A stretch of 16,204 nucleotides of DNA from JAPUME01 sp964605715 (GTDB taxonomy: Bacteria > Acidobacteriota > Terriglobia > UBA7540 > JAPUME01). Shown here piece by piece: positions 1-8,326 of the stretch. The stretch is from NCBI GenBank assembly GCA_964605715.1, contig CAZSDV010000049.1, forward strand, positions 1 through 16,204, read 5' to 3'. The notes under the pieces were generated by a model that worked only from the letters and a program-made list of their open reading frames with translations, was not told the origin of the DNA and made no database searches. The translations under genes were made by a program, and so were the position numbers. Each line of letters opens with the position of its first letter. Within the stretch, counting starts at the first letter, position 1.

Positions 1-1
1 C

Positions 2-933
2 ATGGAATACCGAAAGCTTGGCAAGACTGGCCTGGATCTATCTGTAGTAGGGTTCGGAGGTGCAACACTCGGGAGCGTGTTCCGTAAAATTAACGAAGAG
101 GAAGGGAAGCGGGCTGCCCAGGCCGCCATTGAGCTTGGAATAAACTATTTTGATACCGCCCCCTTCTACGGAATCAGGCGAGGGGAGACTGTGATGGGAG
201 AAGCACTCCAAGGCCATAGGAATCAAGTCGTCCTTTCCACTAAGCTTGGCCGTTACGACTCCAACCAATTTGACTTTTCAGCCGAGCAGGTCCCAGTAAG
301 CGTCGAAGAAAGTCTCCNNNNNNNNNNAAAACCGACTATGTTGACCTACTTATCGCTCATGACGTAGAATTCGGCGATCTCAGTCAAATAGCTGCAGAAA
401 CCATTCCCGCCATGATTAAATTAAAAGAGCAAGGGAAATGTCGGTTCATTGGCTTCTCGGGATATCCTCTTAGGGCTCTCACAGACCTTTTCAGCAAGGT
501 GGAAGTAGATTTTGTTTTAAGCTACTGTCATTACTGTCTCTACAACACATCACTTGTGGATAAACTTGGGCCTTCGGTCAAGTCCAAAGGGTTGGGGTTA
601 ATCAACGCTTCACCTTTAGCCTTAGGGTTGCTCACTAATTACCCTCCCGCCGAATGGCATCCAGCACCACAGGAATTAAAAGATGCAGCCAGAAAAGCAG
701 CAGATCTTTGCCATAGTCGAGGAACCGAGCTAAGCTTTATTGGCATGCAGTTCGCTCTAACCAATGATATGGTAGCTTCCACACTTTCAGGAATTGAAAG
801 TGTGGAACAACTTGAAAAAAATCTATCAATTTTTAATGCTCCTATCGACAAGGAATTGCTGAGTGACATTCAAGAAATTTTCAAACCAGTTCGGGGAACC
901 TCTTGGCTAAGCGGACGAGCTGAGAATAATTAA
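2..933 (+). CDS. Aldo/keto reductase, L-galactose dehydrogenase-like (crossed by assembly gap)
   Basis: NAD(P)-dependent oxidoreductase of the aldo/keto reductase superfamily, expected to be a cytosolic TIM barrel. The start MEYRKLGKTGL is the usual family N-terminus, so the ATG at base 2 is probably the true start. Catalytic residues are visible: Asp51 and Tyr56 in DTAPFYG, Lys81 in STKLGRY, and the His of LLIAHDVEF after the gap. Segments such as FDFSAEQV, HDVEFGDLSQI, LSYCHY, SPLALGLLT and EWHPA resemble, from memory, plant L-galactose 1-dehydrogenase more than generic AKRs. That points to oxidation of an aldose to a lactone, but the substrate is inferred. The N run at 318-327 puts the two halves in different frames. 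Both halves are otherwise intact and continue one another, so this is an assembly gap, not a pseudogene. A Tat-type oxidoreductase gene follows 122 bases downstream on the same strand. Confidence 0.88.
318..327. other. Assembly gap (10 Ns) inside the aldo/keto reductase gene
   Basis: Ten Ns. The upstream frame ends in SVEESL plus one base (c); the downstream frame resumes at KTDYVDLL. To keep one reading frame the missing length must be 2 modulo 3, which ten is not. Aldo/keto reductases normally have x-R-L between these segments, which needs eight missing bases. The run is therefore most likely a fixed-length placeholder. Confidence 0.9.
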
Positions 934-1055
934 GTGGACAGAAAGAATTGACAATCTAACTGTCCTACATGGTTACTGCACCCAGCGGAAGGAAAAGATA
1001 GCACCCCCACATAGAAAATCCTGAAATAAATTGAGATCTGATCTGAGGTGTGTTT

Positions 1056-2324
1056 ATGGCAAAAAATATGAGTATGACGCGAAGAGAATTTGTCTCAAAG
1101 GCAACCAAAGGGGCCATAGCTGTAGGAGCTGGAGTAGCAGTAGCGCGAGCATCAGCTCCAATTCTGGGAGCCAATGACCGCATCCGGTTAGGTGTCATTG
1201 GTCCCGGCTCGCGGGGGCGGGGCCTTATGCGAGCAGCGCAATCCATCCCAAACGTTAAATTGGTCGCCATTTGCGACGTCTACAGTGAAAACCTTAAGAA
1301 AGCCCACGACCTGGCTAGTGGCGACCCAGCAACGTTCACCGACTATCGGCGATTGCTTGATTCGAAAAATCTCGATGGTGTAATCATAGGCACGCCAGAC
1401 CACTGGCATGCGCCGATGATCATCAACAGTGTGAAGGCAGGAAAAGATGTGTACTGCGAAAAACCCATGACGCATAAACTGGAAGAGGGTCCGAAAATCA
1501 TCGATGCCGTGAAAGAGTCCAGCTGTATTGTTCAGATTGGGATGCAACAGCGAAGCTGGGATCTATTTATCCGAGGCAGTGAAATCGTAAAGTCAGGACA
1601 CTTGGGTAAAATTACAATGGCTAACACCTGGTGGTATCAGAACATGTACCCGAGAACGAAACACCTAGATCTTGCAGCCCCCAAGCCACCGGGCCTTGAC
1701 TGGGATAGATGGCTGGGCCCGAATCAAAAACAGAAATATGAGATAGCTCGTTTCAAGCAGTGGCGCCACTTCCGGGCCTCCGGAGGAGGAGGACTCACAG
1801 ACCTACTAACTCACTTAATCGACGTGGTGCAATGGTACATGGAAGCTGCCACGCCAATTTCAGCCATAGCATTGGGTGGCAACTACCAACTTAGGCATTG
1901 GGAGTGGCCCGAAACCGTTACCGCGGCAATCGACTATCCGGAAGGTTTTTCAGTTAACTACTCGCAATCTTATATCACAAACCATGAGGGTCATCGAATC
2001 ACATTGCGTGGCACACTAGGAACACTGGAAATCAATCGCTCGGGATTGGCTGTCTATGAGGAAGGTACGCGCGATATCCCTTCCCCAATCATTCGAGCAG
2101 AGGTTTTATCAACAAACCGAAAACCTGTGATCCAAATGAAATCAATCCAGGACGGGACGTTTCCTCACATGCAAAATTTCATCGACTGTATGCGTAGTCG
2201 CAAACAGCCAAATGCGCCAGTTGTAATTGGGCACGAGGCAGTCCGGGGCCCACATCTGGCGAATATGTCATTCCTTAAAGGGAAAATTATTCGGTGGGAT
2301 GCCAAGCGAAATCAGCCAATGTAA
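1056..2324 (+). CDS. Gfo/Idh/MocA-family oxidoreductase with Tat leader
   Basis: NAD(P)-dependent dehydrogenase of the Gfo/Idh/MocA family, whose members act on sugars, inositols and their derivatives. The N-terminus has a twin-arginine leader: TRREF (Arg9-Arg10) followed by a small and hydrophobic stretch (about 18-36) ending in ASA, so export by Tat is likely. The Rossmann fold follows: GPGSRG at 49-54 binds the dinucleotide, an acidic residue sits at the end of the second strand (ICDVY), then TPDHWHAPM and the family hallmark EKP at 135-137. The C-terminal half is the substrate-binding alpha/beta domain. I chose ATG 1056 because GAGGTG at 1045-1050 is a good ribosome site five bases upstream; an in-frame GTG at 1050 lies inside that site. 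About 422 residues is normal for the Tat-linked subfamily. The substrate cannot be read from the sequence. Confidence 0.9.
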   Translation: MAKNMSMTRREFVSKATKGAIAVGAGVAVARASAPILGANDRIRLGVIGPGSRGRGLMRAAQSIPNVKLVAICDVYSENLKKAHDLASGDPATFTDYRRLLDSKNLDGVIIGTPDHWHAPMIINSVKAGKDVYCEKPMTHKLEEGPKIIDAVKESSCIVQIGMQQRSWDLFIRGSEIVKSGHLGKITMANTWWYQNMYPRTKHLDLAAPKPPGLDWDRWLGPNQKQKYEIARFKQWRHFRASGGGGLTDLLTHLIDVVQWYMEAATPISAIALGGNYQLRHWEWPETVTAAIDYPEGFSVNYSQSYITNHEGHRITLRGTLGTLEINRSGLAVYEEGTRDIPSPIIRAEVLSTNRKPVIQMKSIQDGTFPHMQNFIDCMRSRKQPNAPVVIGHEAVRGPHLANMSFLKGKIIRWDAKRNQPM

Positions 2325-2340
2325 AAAATTTTCCAGTGAG

Positions 2341-2364
2341 GAAAAAATACCTGAGCTTCTCAGG
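2341..2364 (-). terminator. Rho-independent terminator of the LarA-like gene
   Basis: Read on the minus strand: CCTGAG, loop AAG, CTCAGG, then TATTTTTTC. This is a perfect 6-bp stem with a 3-base loop directly followed by a T tract. The TGA stop codon of the LarA-like gene (2362-2360) lies inside the stem, so the terminator begins within the coding sequence. It marks the end of the minus-strand transcription block and protects the convergent plus-strand oxidoreductase gene that stops at 2324. Confidence 0.8.
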
Positions 2365-3637
2365 AAGTAGATTCGCTTCCGTTCCAGGAAGCATTCAGGT
2401 TTCCTTCATCACTAAAAAGTGGTAGCAGAGGGGAAGAGATTTCCTGATAGCCTGCTTTAGGGTCAAGCTCCGGTAGAACTTCTGGTGAAACCAACATTTC
2501 CCGTAACATTAGTGTGTTCTTGATCCAAACAATAGCTTCCCGCTCGACAGAAATACTACCCATTGCACCCAAGGCAAATTCAATTGCATGCGAGTCAGAG
2601 GAAAAGTACATCGGTAAACGACCAGCAGAGGGTTCAAGGGCCGTCTTTGCATTAACGTACACCTTATGGAGATCTAACTTCTGATAGAGCTGTTCGTGCA
2701 TAAGATCGGCCAGTCCAACACCAATTCCATTCCCTTCACTTGCAGATGTTAAGTCGCGAACATAGATTAGTTTAATCTCCGGCATTAAGGCTGGATCGAA
2801 AGGAAGGCCCCGGCCAATCACCTTGCAGTCCATACCTGACCCACTAATATCCTTCCCTATCTCATCAACGATCAAAAGTCTAATTTTTCGAAATGGCAAC
2901 CGGCTGTGCAGTTTCTTGGAAAGTTTCTGAGCCTCTTCTTCCACTGCCACCAAACGATCAGGGGGCGCAGCCCGAACGGCGGCAACCTGCTGGTCCTCAT
3001 TTTCAACTACTCCCAGTGCACCAACGATTCGCCCGCTATCGAGCACCACCTGACCCATATTGCGGATCACTGATTCGTATCCATGGAGCTTCGCACCTCG
3101 ATGAACCACCGTAGCGCCGTCTTTCTTTCCCATCCCAACCGTCATTATTTTCAGCCAGCCACTTTCAATACCGCCGCTGAAATTAGTGTGCGGCTTAATC
3201 CGGTTGAAGACAAAAATTCCGTCGGCTTCATGCGCCAGTTGATTCATGAAAACTTCACATCCATCCGGAGTACTTCCTATAGAAACTGTCTTCATGGAAG
3301 AATGAACTGGAACGCCCATTGAACCTTCAGTAATACCGTAGTCTTCGAGAACCTGTTGCTGGCCTTTGTCGGTTGCGCCACCATGACTGCCCATAGCAGG
3401 AATTATGAATGGCTGGGCACCTTCTTCCTTTAACCAGTCGCAAAGGGTCCGGATGGCTACCTGTAAGCTCGCAATACCGCGACTTCCCACCGTCACTGCA
3501 ATTCGCTGCTTGGCAAGCCGAACTTGATTGAGCTCAGCTTTCTTAAGGGTATTGCGAATCTCGGCGGGAAGATCAGTAATCCCCGGCACTGAAGGTGCCG
3601 CGCGACTCAATCGGTGCAGGGATGGGAGCTTAATCAT
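2360..3637 (-). CDS. LarA-like protein (lactate racemase N-terminal domain, DUF2088)
   Basis: Homologue of the nickel-pincer enzyme lactate racemase LarA. Visible blocks are SRGI (52-55), PAMGSHGGAT (80-89), IKPHTNFSGG (147-156), GWLKIM (160-165), GKKDGA (170-175) and VVHRG (177-181). Lys163 and His179 are 16 residues apart, the same spacing as Lys184 (pincer attachment) and His200 (nickel ligand) of Lactobacillus plantarum LarA. His85 and His150 match the positions of its two catalytic histidines, His150 with a three-residue longer gap to the lysine. By inference it binds the nickel pincer cofactor and racemises or epimerises an alpha-hydroxy acid, but homologues differ in substrate. No larB, larC or larE lies in the window. 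AGAGGAA about five bases upstream supports ATG 3637. It follows the ATPase gene by 63 bases and ends at a terminator. Confidence 0.82.
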   Translation of the reverse strand: MIKLPSLHRLSRAAPSVPGITDLPAEIRNTLKKAELNQVRLAKQRIAVTVGSRGIASLQVAIRTLCDWLKEEGAQPFIIPAMGSHGGATDKGQQQVLEDYGITEGSMGVPVHSSMKTVSIGSTPDGCEVFMNQLAHEADGIFVFNRIKPHTNFSGGIESGWLKIMTVGMGKKDGATVVHRGAKLHGYESVIRNMGQVVLDSGRIVGALGVVENEDQQVAAVRAAPPDRLVAVEEEAQKLSKKLHSRLPFRKIRLLIVDEIGKDISGSGMDCKVIGRGLPFDPALMPEIKLIYVRDLTSASEGNGIGVGLADLMHEQLYQKLDLHKVYVNAKTALEPSAGRLPMYFSSDSHAIEFALGAMGSISVEREAIVWIKNTLMLREMLVSPEVLPELDPKAGYQEISSPLLPLFSDEGNLNASWNGSESTS

Positions 3638-3700
3638 AAAAATTCCTCTTACGCAGGCAAGGAAAGGTGAGCTGTAATCTGCTGTGAGTAGTGACCAAAT

Positions 3701-4498
3701 TTAATGTGGCACGCCCTTCAGCCAGCTTCTCTGTGGTCGGAATGATGCCTGTTTACTACCCTTGCGATAGTCGGGACCCTCCATCTCAACAATGCGGCAC
3801 ATTTCATGAAGGCGAGAACAAAGTGTAGGCCCAAGTTGCGCCAGCGATTTCTCAAAGCTTACCATCTCTTCTCCCGATGGGGAGCGTGGATTAGAAGACT
3901 TACTGGCTTGTTCTGCTTCCAGAGCCAAGGTGGTCGTAACTAAAGTGACCTTCTTTTCGTTGTAACGCGAGTTTATGATATGAGCAAGGGTATCCCGCAC
4001 CCAGTCGGTTGGCCGGACGGCTGAAAGCTCATCCAGTAAGAGCACCTCAACCTCATGGACTGGCCCAAGGACACTAAACTTAGAGGATTGAGAAACTGAG
4101 TCGTACGTCTTCTGGATATCGTCAAGTAGCTGGTGAAAATCGTAGAAAAGACACTCGATACCCTTAGTTACAGAAAGCTGGCGAAGCACGCTAACCGCCA
4201 GATGTGTTTTTCCTACACCATTTGGACCAACAAACAACAGGCCATAATCAAGCGGATACTCCTCAGTGAAACCTTCTGCTAAAATTCTCGCTCGAGTGAG
4301 ATTCTCATTCTTTTTGTCGAAATTATCAAGACAGCAGTGTTCATAGCGGCGAGGAATATGGGCAGCACGCATCAGGCGCCCCGAACGGTCCGCCGAATAG
4401 CATTCACAGCGCCGCACCCGTCGAACGCCGTCTGATTCTACGGGCCGCCAGCCGGTGCCTTCACACTTCAGACAAGAAGGTTGCATGATGGAAACCAT
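3701..4498 (-). CDS. DnaC/IstB-like AAA+ ATPase with N-terminal zinc-binding motif
   Basis: ATPase related to helicase loaders (DnaC, DnaI) and to the IstB transposition helper. The N-terminus has Cys9-x2-Cys12 and Cys31-x-Cys33, a probable zinc site. The AAA+ core has Walker A GPNGVGKT (91-98), Walker B VLLLDEL (Asp156, Glu157) and a probable arginine finger in CSRLHEM. The usual sensor-1 Asn (TTN) reads TTT here (VTLVTTTLAL), and an insert rich in Ser, Gly and Glu follows it. No IS21 transposase (IstA) or inverted repeats are nearby, so a chromosomal loader-like role is more likely than an IS gene. It lies 105 bases downstream of hspR on the same strand and 63 bases before the LarA-like gene. 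The start is uncertain: neither ATG 4498 nor the in-frame ATG 4486 has a good ribosome site. Confidence 0.78.
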   Translation of the reverse strand: MVSIMQPSCLKCEGTGWRPVESDGVRRVRRCECYSADRSGRLMRAAHIPRRYEHCCLDNFDKKNENLTRARILAEGFTEEYPLDYGLLFVGPNGVGKTHLAVSVLRQLSVTKGIECLFYDFHQLLDDIQKTYDSVSQSSKFSVLGPVHEVEVLLLDELSAVRPTDWVRDTLAHIINSRYNEKKVTLVTTTLALEAEQASKSSNPRSPSGEEMVSFEKSLAQLGPTLCSRLHEMCRIVEMEGPDYRKGSKQASFRPQRSWLKGVPH

Positions 4499-4603
4499 AA
4501 ACGATTACAAATGAGCCTTAGGGGGATTTTACCGGGATCTTCACTGTCTGCGCAAGACGAAACCGCTATCAACTGAGAAGACAAAAGCAACATCCCACCT
4601 AGA

Positions 4604-5017
4604 CTACTTCTGAGGTCCCTTCACCCGAAGGCCTCGCACACGGGGAACTGGGACTAACGCATTTTCGATGCGAGAACTCGCCTGGGTGCCACGTTCCAGA
4701 AGCTCCCTTTGAACATACTCCACAAAGGATTGCATCTCCCTCTGCATGTCACCCATTTTCTCCCGCATGTTCAGGATAATCTCAATTCCAGCTAAGTTCA
4801 CGCCCAACTCCCTAGTGAGGTTTAGAATTGTCTCCAAGCGCTCCAGGTCATCCTGAGTATAGAGCCGAGTATTACCTTCACTACGTGAGGGACGCAAAAG
4901 ACCTTCCCTTTCATAGAGCCGTAGCGTCTGTGGATGGATACCATACATTTCAGAAACCGAACTGATCATATAGCCGCTTTTACGCTTTGCTTTTCTTCCT
5001 TTCTTTCTTGGTGGCAT
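4604..5017 (-). CDS. hspR: HspR, MerR-family heat-shock repressor
   Basis: DNA-binding repressor of chaperone genes. The winged helix-turn-helix of the MerR family spans about residues 16-85, with the signature HPQTLRLYEREGLLRPSR and NTRLYTQDDLERL. The HspR-specific block GVNLAGIEIIL follows, leading into a coiled-coil dimerisation helix (about 85-110). The Lys/Arg-rich tail at residues 3-13 is unusual; an internal Met17 is a possible alternative start. In known systems HspR binds the HAIR inverted repeat with DnaK as co-repressor and releases when DnaK is titrated by unfolded protein. The position directly after dnaJ matches the actinobacterial-type dnaK-dnaJ-hspR order, although grpE is missing here. 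No canonical HAIR was found in the window. The 114 bases between dnaJ and hspR could hold its own promoter, but I see no clear one. Confidence 0.88.
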   Translation of the reverse strand: MPPRKKGRKAKRKSGYMISSVSEMYGIHPQTLRLYEREGLLRPSRSEGNTRLYTQDDLERLETILNLTRELGVNLAGIEIILNMREKMGDMQREMQSFVEYVQRELLERGTQASSRIENALVPVPRVRGLRVKGPQK

Positions 5018-5131
5018 GGAACCCCTATCCCAGAACTGGCCATAAGATCACTAACATTACAAATGCATCCCCCAAATGATGTTCACGGGAGCTTAACTTG
5101 AGGGTGATAGGTACTCCTAAGAGCCCTAAGC

Positions 5132-6314
5132 TCAATCCTTGTCGTTCAGTGCGTTCCGAGGGTTTTCCGGATGGAGCTGGCCCAATTCTCTCAAAATTTC
5201 CCGAGTTCTCTCGTCCGCAGCATTTGGAACCTTCACCTGAACCTCCACATAGTGGTCACCTCTTTGCTTCGAACGTAAAGAGGGGGCACCCTTTCCTCGA
5301 AGACGAAACTTTTGTCCACTTTGAGTCCCAGGAGGGACCCTGAGCGAAGCACGCCCGTCGAGTGTAAGGACTTCAATCTTAGCTCCCAAGGCAGCCTCTG
5401 TAACGGTAACGGGAACGGCAGAATAAATATTATCACCCCGTCGATCAAAGTACGGGTGCGAGCCAACCTCAGTAACTATATAAAGATCTCCCGGCCGACC
5501 ACCTTGCACCCCTCCATTCCCTTTTCGTGGCAGTCGAATTCTAGAACCCGTCTGCACACCTGCAGGAATCCGGACGTCAAAACTTTCCGTTTTTGCAATG
5601 CGACCTCGCTTGCCGCAGTTCGAGCACCCTCGCGGCAAGCGACCCACCCCTCCACACTGAGGACAAGAAACAGTAAACCGTAAAGCTCCTGCGGGCCGCC
5701 TTACCTTTCCAACTCCGCTACACTCGAGACAAGGGACAGGGCCTCCTGTCCCAGAACCGGTCCCAAAGCAGTTTGGGCAAGACTCTTCGTGAGCCACAGT
5801 AATCCGAACCTTAGATCCTCGAATCGCCCTCCAAAATCCGATTCGCAAATGATGCTCAATATCTGTCCCGGAGCGAGANNNNNNNNNNGCGAGAGGTGGC
5901 CGATGGAGATTCACCCACTGCATCTCGAGTAAAAAGTTGGGAAAAAATGTCCCGAAATGATGACCCAAAACCTTGACTAGCTTCGGTCACCCCGCCAGGC
6001 CCAGAGTAGCCAACCCCCGAGAAATCGAACCCAGAAAAATCGGACCCTGCAGAACCTCGCCCTGATGAAAAAGATCCGTCCGGGGGAATTTGGTCCGAGT
6101 AATACCCATACTGGTCGTAAATTTTTCGCTTCCTGGGATCGCCAAGGACGTCATAGGCTTCGGAAATAGATTTAAATCGATCCTCAGCAGAGCCGTCCCC
6201 AGGGTTGAGATCGGGGTGGTATTTACGTGCTAACCGTTTGTAAGATTTACGAATGTTATCAGCGCTAGCTCCTTGCTTCAATCCGAGAACTTCATAAAAG
6301 TTTCTACGGTTCAT
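5132..6314 (-). CDS. dnaJ: Chaperone protein DnaJ (crossed by assembly gap)
   Basis: Co-chaperone that delivers clients to DnaK and stimulates its ATPase. Domain order is that of type I DnaJ: J domain (about 3-70) with the essential HPD at 33-35, a Gly/Phe/Ser-rich linker (about 78-130), a zinc-binding region with four Cys pairs (CPNCFGTG, CLECSGVG, CPQCGGVG, CSNCGKRG), then the beta-sandwich client-binding domains with RLPRKGNGG and RLRGKGAP. The spacer between the first and second Cys pairs is slightly short. The N run at 5879-5888 puts the two halves in different frames, but each half is intact and together they give about 388-390 residues, normal for DnaJ. ATG 6314 begins the typical MNRRNFYEVLG. 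The ribosome site is weak; dnaK ends 65 bases upstream, so co-transcription is likely. Confidence 0.92.
5879..5888. other. Assembly gap (10 Ns) inside dnaJ
   Basis: Ten Ns separate two halves of dnaJ. The hexamer GCGAGA occurs immediately on both sides (5873-5878 and 5889-5894). Merging the two copies restores one reading frame and gives PSATSRSGTDIEHH on the minus strand. The contigs probably overlap by six bases and no sequence is missing. Any true length that is a multiple of three would also restore the frame. Confidence 0.88.
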
Positions 6315-6379
6315 TTCAATCTACTTTTCAGGTAAGGCTAGACAATCGCGCACCAGGAAATTTTCCATTTATCCAAATT

Positions 6380-8326
6380 TTAATTCGGCTTTTTTTTCTC
6401 ATCAACATCTACGTACTCAGCGTCAATTACCTCCCCATTCTCCTTCTCCTGTTCTTTTCCATTTTCTTTTTCGTTGGAAGCTGTAGGTGCCTGACCTTCG
6501 GGAGTGGGGGTAGGTTGATCAGGGGCAGATTTATTTTGATACATCACTTCTGCCAGCTTGTGCGCTGAAGAGGTTAACTTTTCAACAGATCCCTGAATGT
6601 TTCCGATGTCGCCCTCTTGAACAGCTTTCTTAGATTCTTCAATTGCAGATTCAATATTTTTTGCGTCGGATTCTGGAATCTTATCTCGATGCTCCTTAAG
6701 CATCTTTTCCGTGGAGTAAATTAAAGAATCTGCCTGATTTTTAATCTCTGCTTCTTCCTTGTATTTAAGGTCCTCTTCGGCATGAGAGTCAGCCTCCTTA
6801 CCCATCCGATCAATTTCCTCTTTACTTAGTCCGCTGGAAGCGCTAATGGTGATCTTCTGTTCTTGATTGGTCGCTTTGTCCTTAGCGGATACGTTAAGGA
6901 TGGCATTGGCATCAATATCAAAAGTAACTTCAATTTGAGGAGCTCCCCGGGCAGCAGGGGGAATGCCTATTAAGTGAAATTTTCCAAGTGTTCGGTTGTG
7001 TCCAGCCTGGGCACGCTCCCCCTGAAGAACATGAACTTCAACTGAGGTTTGATTGTCAGCTGCAGTGGAGAAAATTTCACTCTTCCGGGTAGGAATAGTA
7101 GTGTTTCTGGGAATCAAGGGTGTAAAAACTCCACCTAAGGTTTCAATGCCAAAAGTGAGAGGAGTAACATCAAGTAGAAGAAGGTCTTTAACCTCTCCTC
7201 CAAGAACGCCAGCCTGAATTGCAGCCCCAAGAGCAACAACCTCATCTGGGTTAACTCCTTTATGTGGTTCTTTCCCGAAAAGTCCTTTTACTATCTCTTG
7301 GACACGTGGAATCCTTGTTGAACCACCAACCAAAACAATTTCGTCAATTTGATCCGGTTTGAGACCTGCATCATCAAGGGCTTGCTTACAAGGTCCTACG
7401 GCCCTTTGGAACAATTCCTCACACATATGCTGAAAGTGTGTACGAGTAAGCTTAAGGTTCAGATGTTGAGGTCCAGATTCATTCGCTGTAATAAATGGAA
7501 GATTAATTTCAGCTTCTTTCAGTGTGGAAAGTTCCATCTTGGCTTTTTCAGCGGCTTCCTTAAGCCGCTGAAGAGCCATGCGGTCTTTTGAAAGATCAAT
7601 TACATTTTGTTTTTTAAATTCTTCTACAATCCAGTCAATGATTTTTTTATCAATATCATCTCCACCGAGATGAGTGTCTCCATTAGTAGATTTAACCTCA
7701 ACAACCCCTTCCCCAACCTCAAGGATGGAAATATCAAAGGTCCCACCACCAAAATCAAAAACGGCAATCATTTGATCCTTTTTTTGGTCAAGGCCATACG
7801 CAAGTGCAGCAGCTGTGGGTTCGTTAACAATCCTTAAAACTTCAAGCCCTGCAATTTTTCCAGAATCCTTAGTGGCTTGACGTTGCCTGTCATTAAAATA
7901 AGCAGGAACAGTGATAACAGCCTGGGTAACTTTTTCACCAAGGTATTGCTCTGCGGCATCTTTCATTTTTTGGAGAATCATGGCAGATATCTCTGGTGGT
8001 GGATGTTCTTTCCCATGAGCACCAATTTTAACTTCTCCATTGGACCCTGAAACAACTTTATAAGGAACAGTTGCCATCTCGGATTTAACCTCTTTCAACA
8101 TTCGCCCTACAAAACGTTTAATGGAATAAATAGTAGTTTCAGGATTTGTAACTGCTTGGCGTTTAGCAACTTGTCCAACAAGTCGGTCTCCACCACGCGT
8201 AAAACCAACAACGGAAGGGGTTGTTCTCCCGCCTTCAGGATTTGTAATCACCGCTGGTTCGCTGCCTTCCATTACGGCAACAACCGAATTTGTAGTCCCC
8301 AAATCAATTCCTATCACTTTAGCCAT
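6380..8326 (-). CDS. dnaK: Chaperone protein DnaK (Hsp70)
   Basis: ATP-dependent cytosolic chaperone. The nucleotide-binding domain carries the Hsp70 signatures GIDLGTTNS near the N-terminus, VFDFGGGTFDIS, and VLVGGSTRIPRVQ. The linker DLLLLDVTPL precedes the substrate-binding domain (TTIPTRKSE, GERAQAGHNRTLGKF), and a helical lid and acidic, Lys/Glu-rich tail end the protein (GEVIDAEY). About 648 residues is usual. I place the start at ATG 8326 (MAKVIGID) because GGAGGT at 8334-8339 lies seven bases upstream. An in-frame ATG 18 bases further up has no such site and would overlap it. dnaJ follows after 65 bases. The nucleotide exchange factor gene grpE is not in the window and must be elsewhere if present. 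Base composition is lower in GC than in the genes downstream. Confidence 0.97.
   Translation of the reverse strand: MAKVIGIDLGTTNSVVAVMEGSEPAVITNPEGGRTTPSVVGFTRGGDRLVGQVAKRQAVTNPETTIYSIKRFVGRMLKEVKSEMATVPYKVVSGSNGEVKIGAHGKEHPPPEISAMILQKMKDAAEQYLGEKVTQAVITVPAYFNDRQRQATKDSGKIAGLEVLRIVNEPTAAALAYGLDQKKDQMIAVFDFGGGTFDISILEVGEGVVEVKSTNGDTHLGGDDIDKKIIDWIVEEFKKQNVIDLSKDRMALQRLKEAAEKAKMELSTLKEAEINLPFITANESGPQHLNLKLTRTHFQHMCEELFQRAVGPCKQALDDAGLKPDQIDEIVLVGGSTRIPRVQEIVKGLFGKEPHKGVNPDEVVALGAAIQAGVLGGEVKDLLLLDVTPLTFGIETLGGVFTPLIPRNTTIPTRKSEIFSTAADNQTSVEVHVLQGERAQAGHNRTLGKFHLIGIPPAARGAPQIEVTFDIDANAILNVSAKDKATNQEQKITISASSGLSKEEIDRMGKEADSHAEEDLKYKEEAEIKNQADSLIYSTEKMLKEHRDKIPESDAKNIESAIEESKKAVQEGDIGNIQGSVEKLTSSAHKLAEVMYQNKSAPDQPTPTPEGQAPTASNEKENGKEQEKENGEVIDAEYVDVDEKKKPN

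Noticed and set aside
2..933. Aldo/keto reductase as a frameshifted pseudogene
   Set aside because: The frame change coincides exactly with the ten-N run and both sides are conserved and intact, so it is an assembly gap.
948..976. Promoter between the aldo/keto reductase and Gfo/Idh genes
   Set aside because: A perfect TTGACA lies at 948-953, but no acceptable -10 word is found 16-18 bases downstream.
1050..1055. GTG at 1050 as start of the Gfo/Idh gene
   Set aside because: The GTG is part of the GAGGTG ribosome site; ATG 1056 has correct spacing to it.
3701..4498. IstB helper of an IS21 element
   Set aside because: No istA transposase, no terminal repeats, and the protein has a zinc-motif N-terminus as in helicase loaders.
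5097..5121. HAIR-like HspR operator upstream of hspR
   Set aside because: CTTGAG is present at 5097-5102 but the opposite half is only a loose match at the wrong spacing; no 7-N-7 inverted repeat is seen.
7349..7837. Plus-strand ORFs inside dnaK
   Set aside because: They are antisense to strongly conserved DnaK sequence and have no recognisable protein features.
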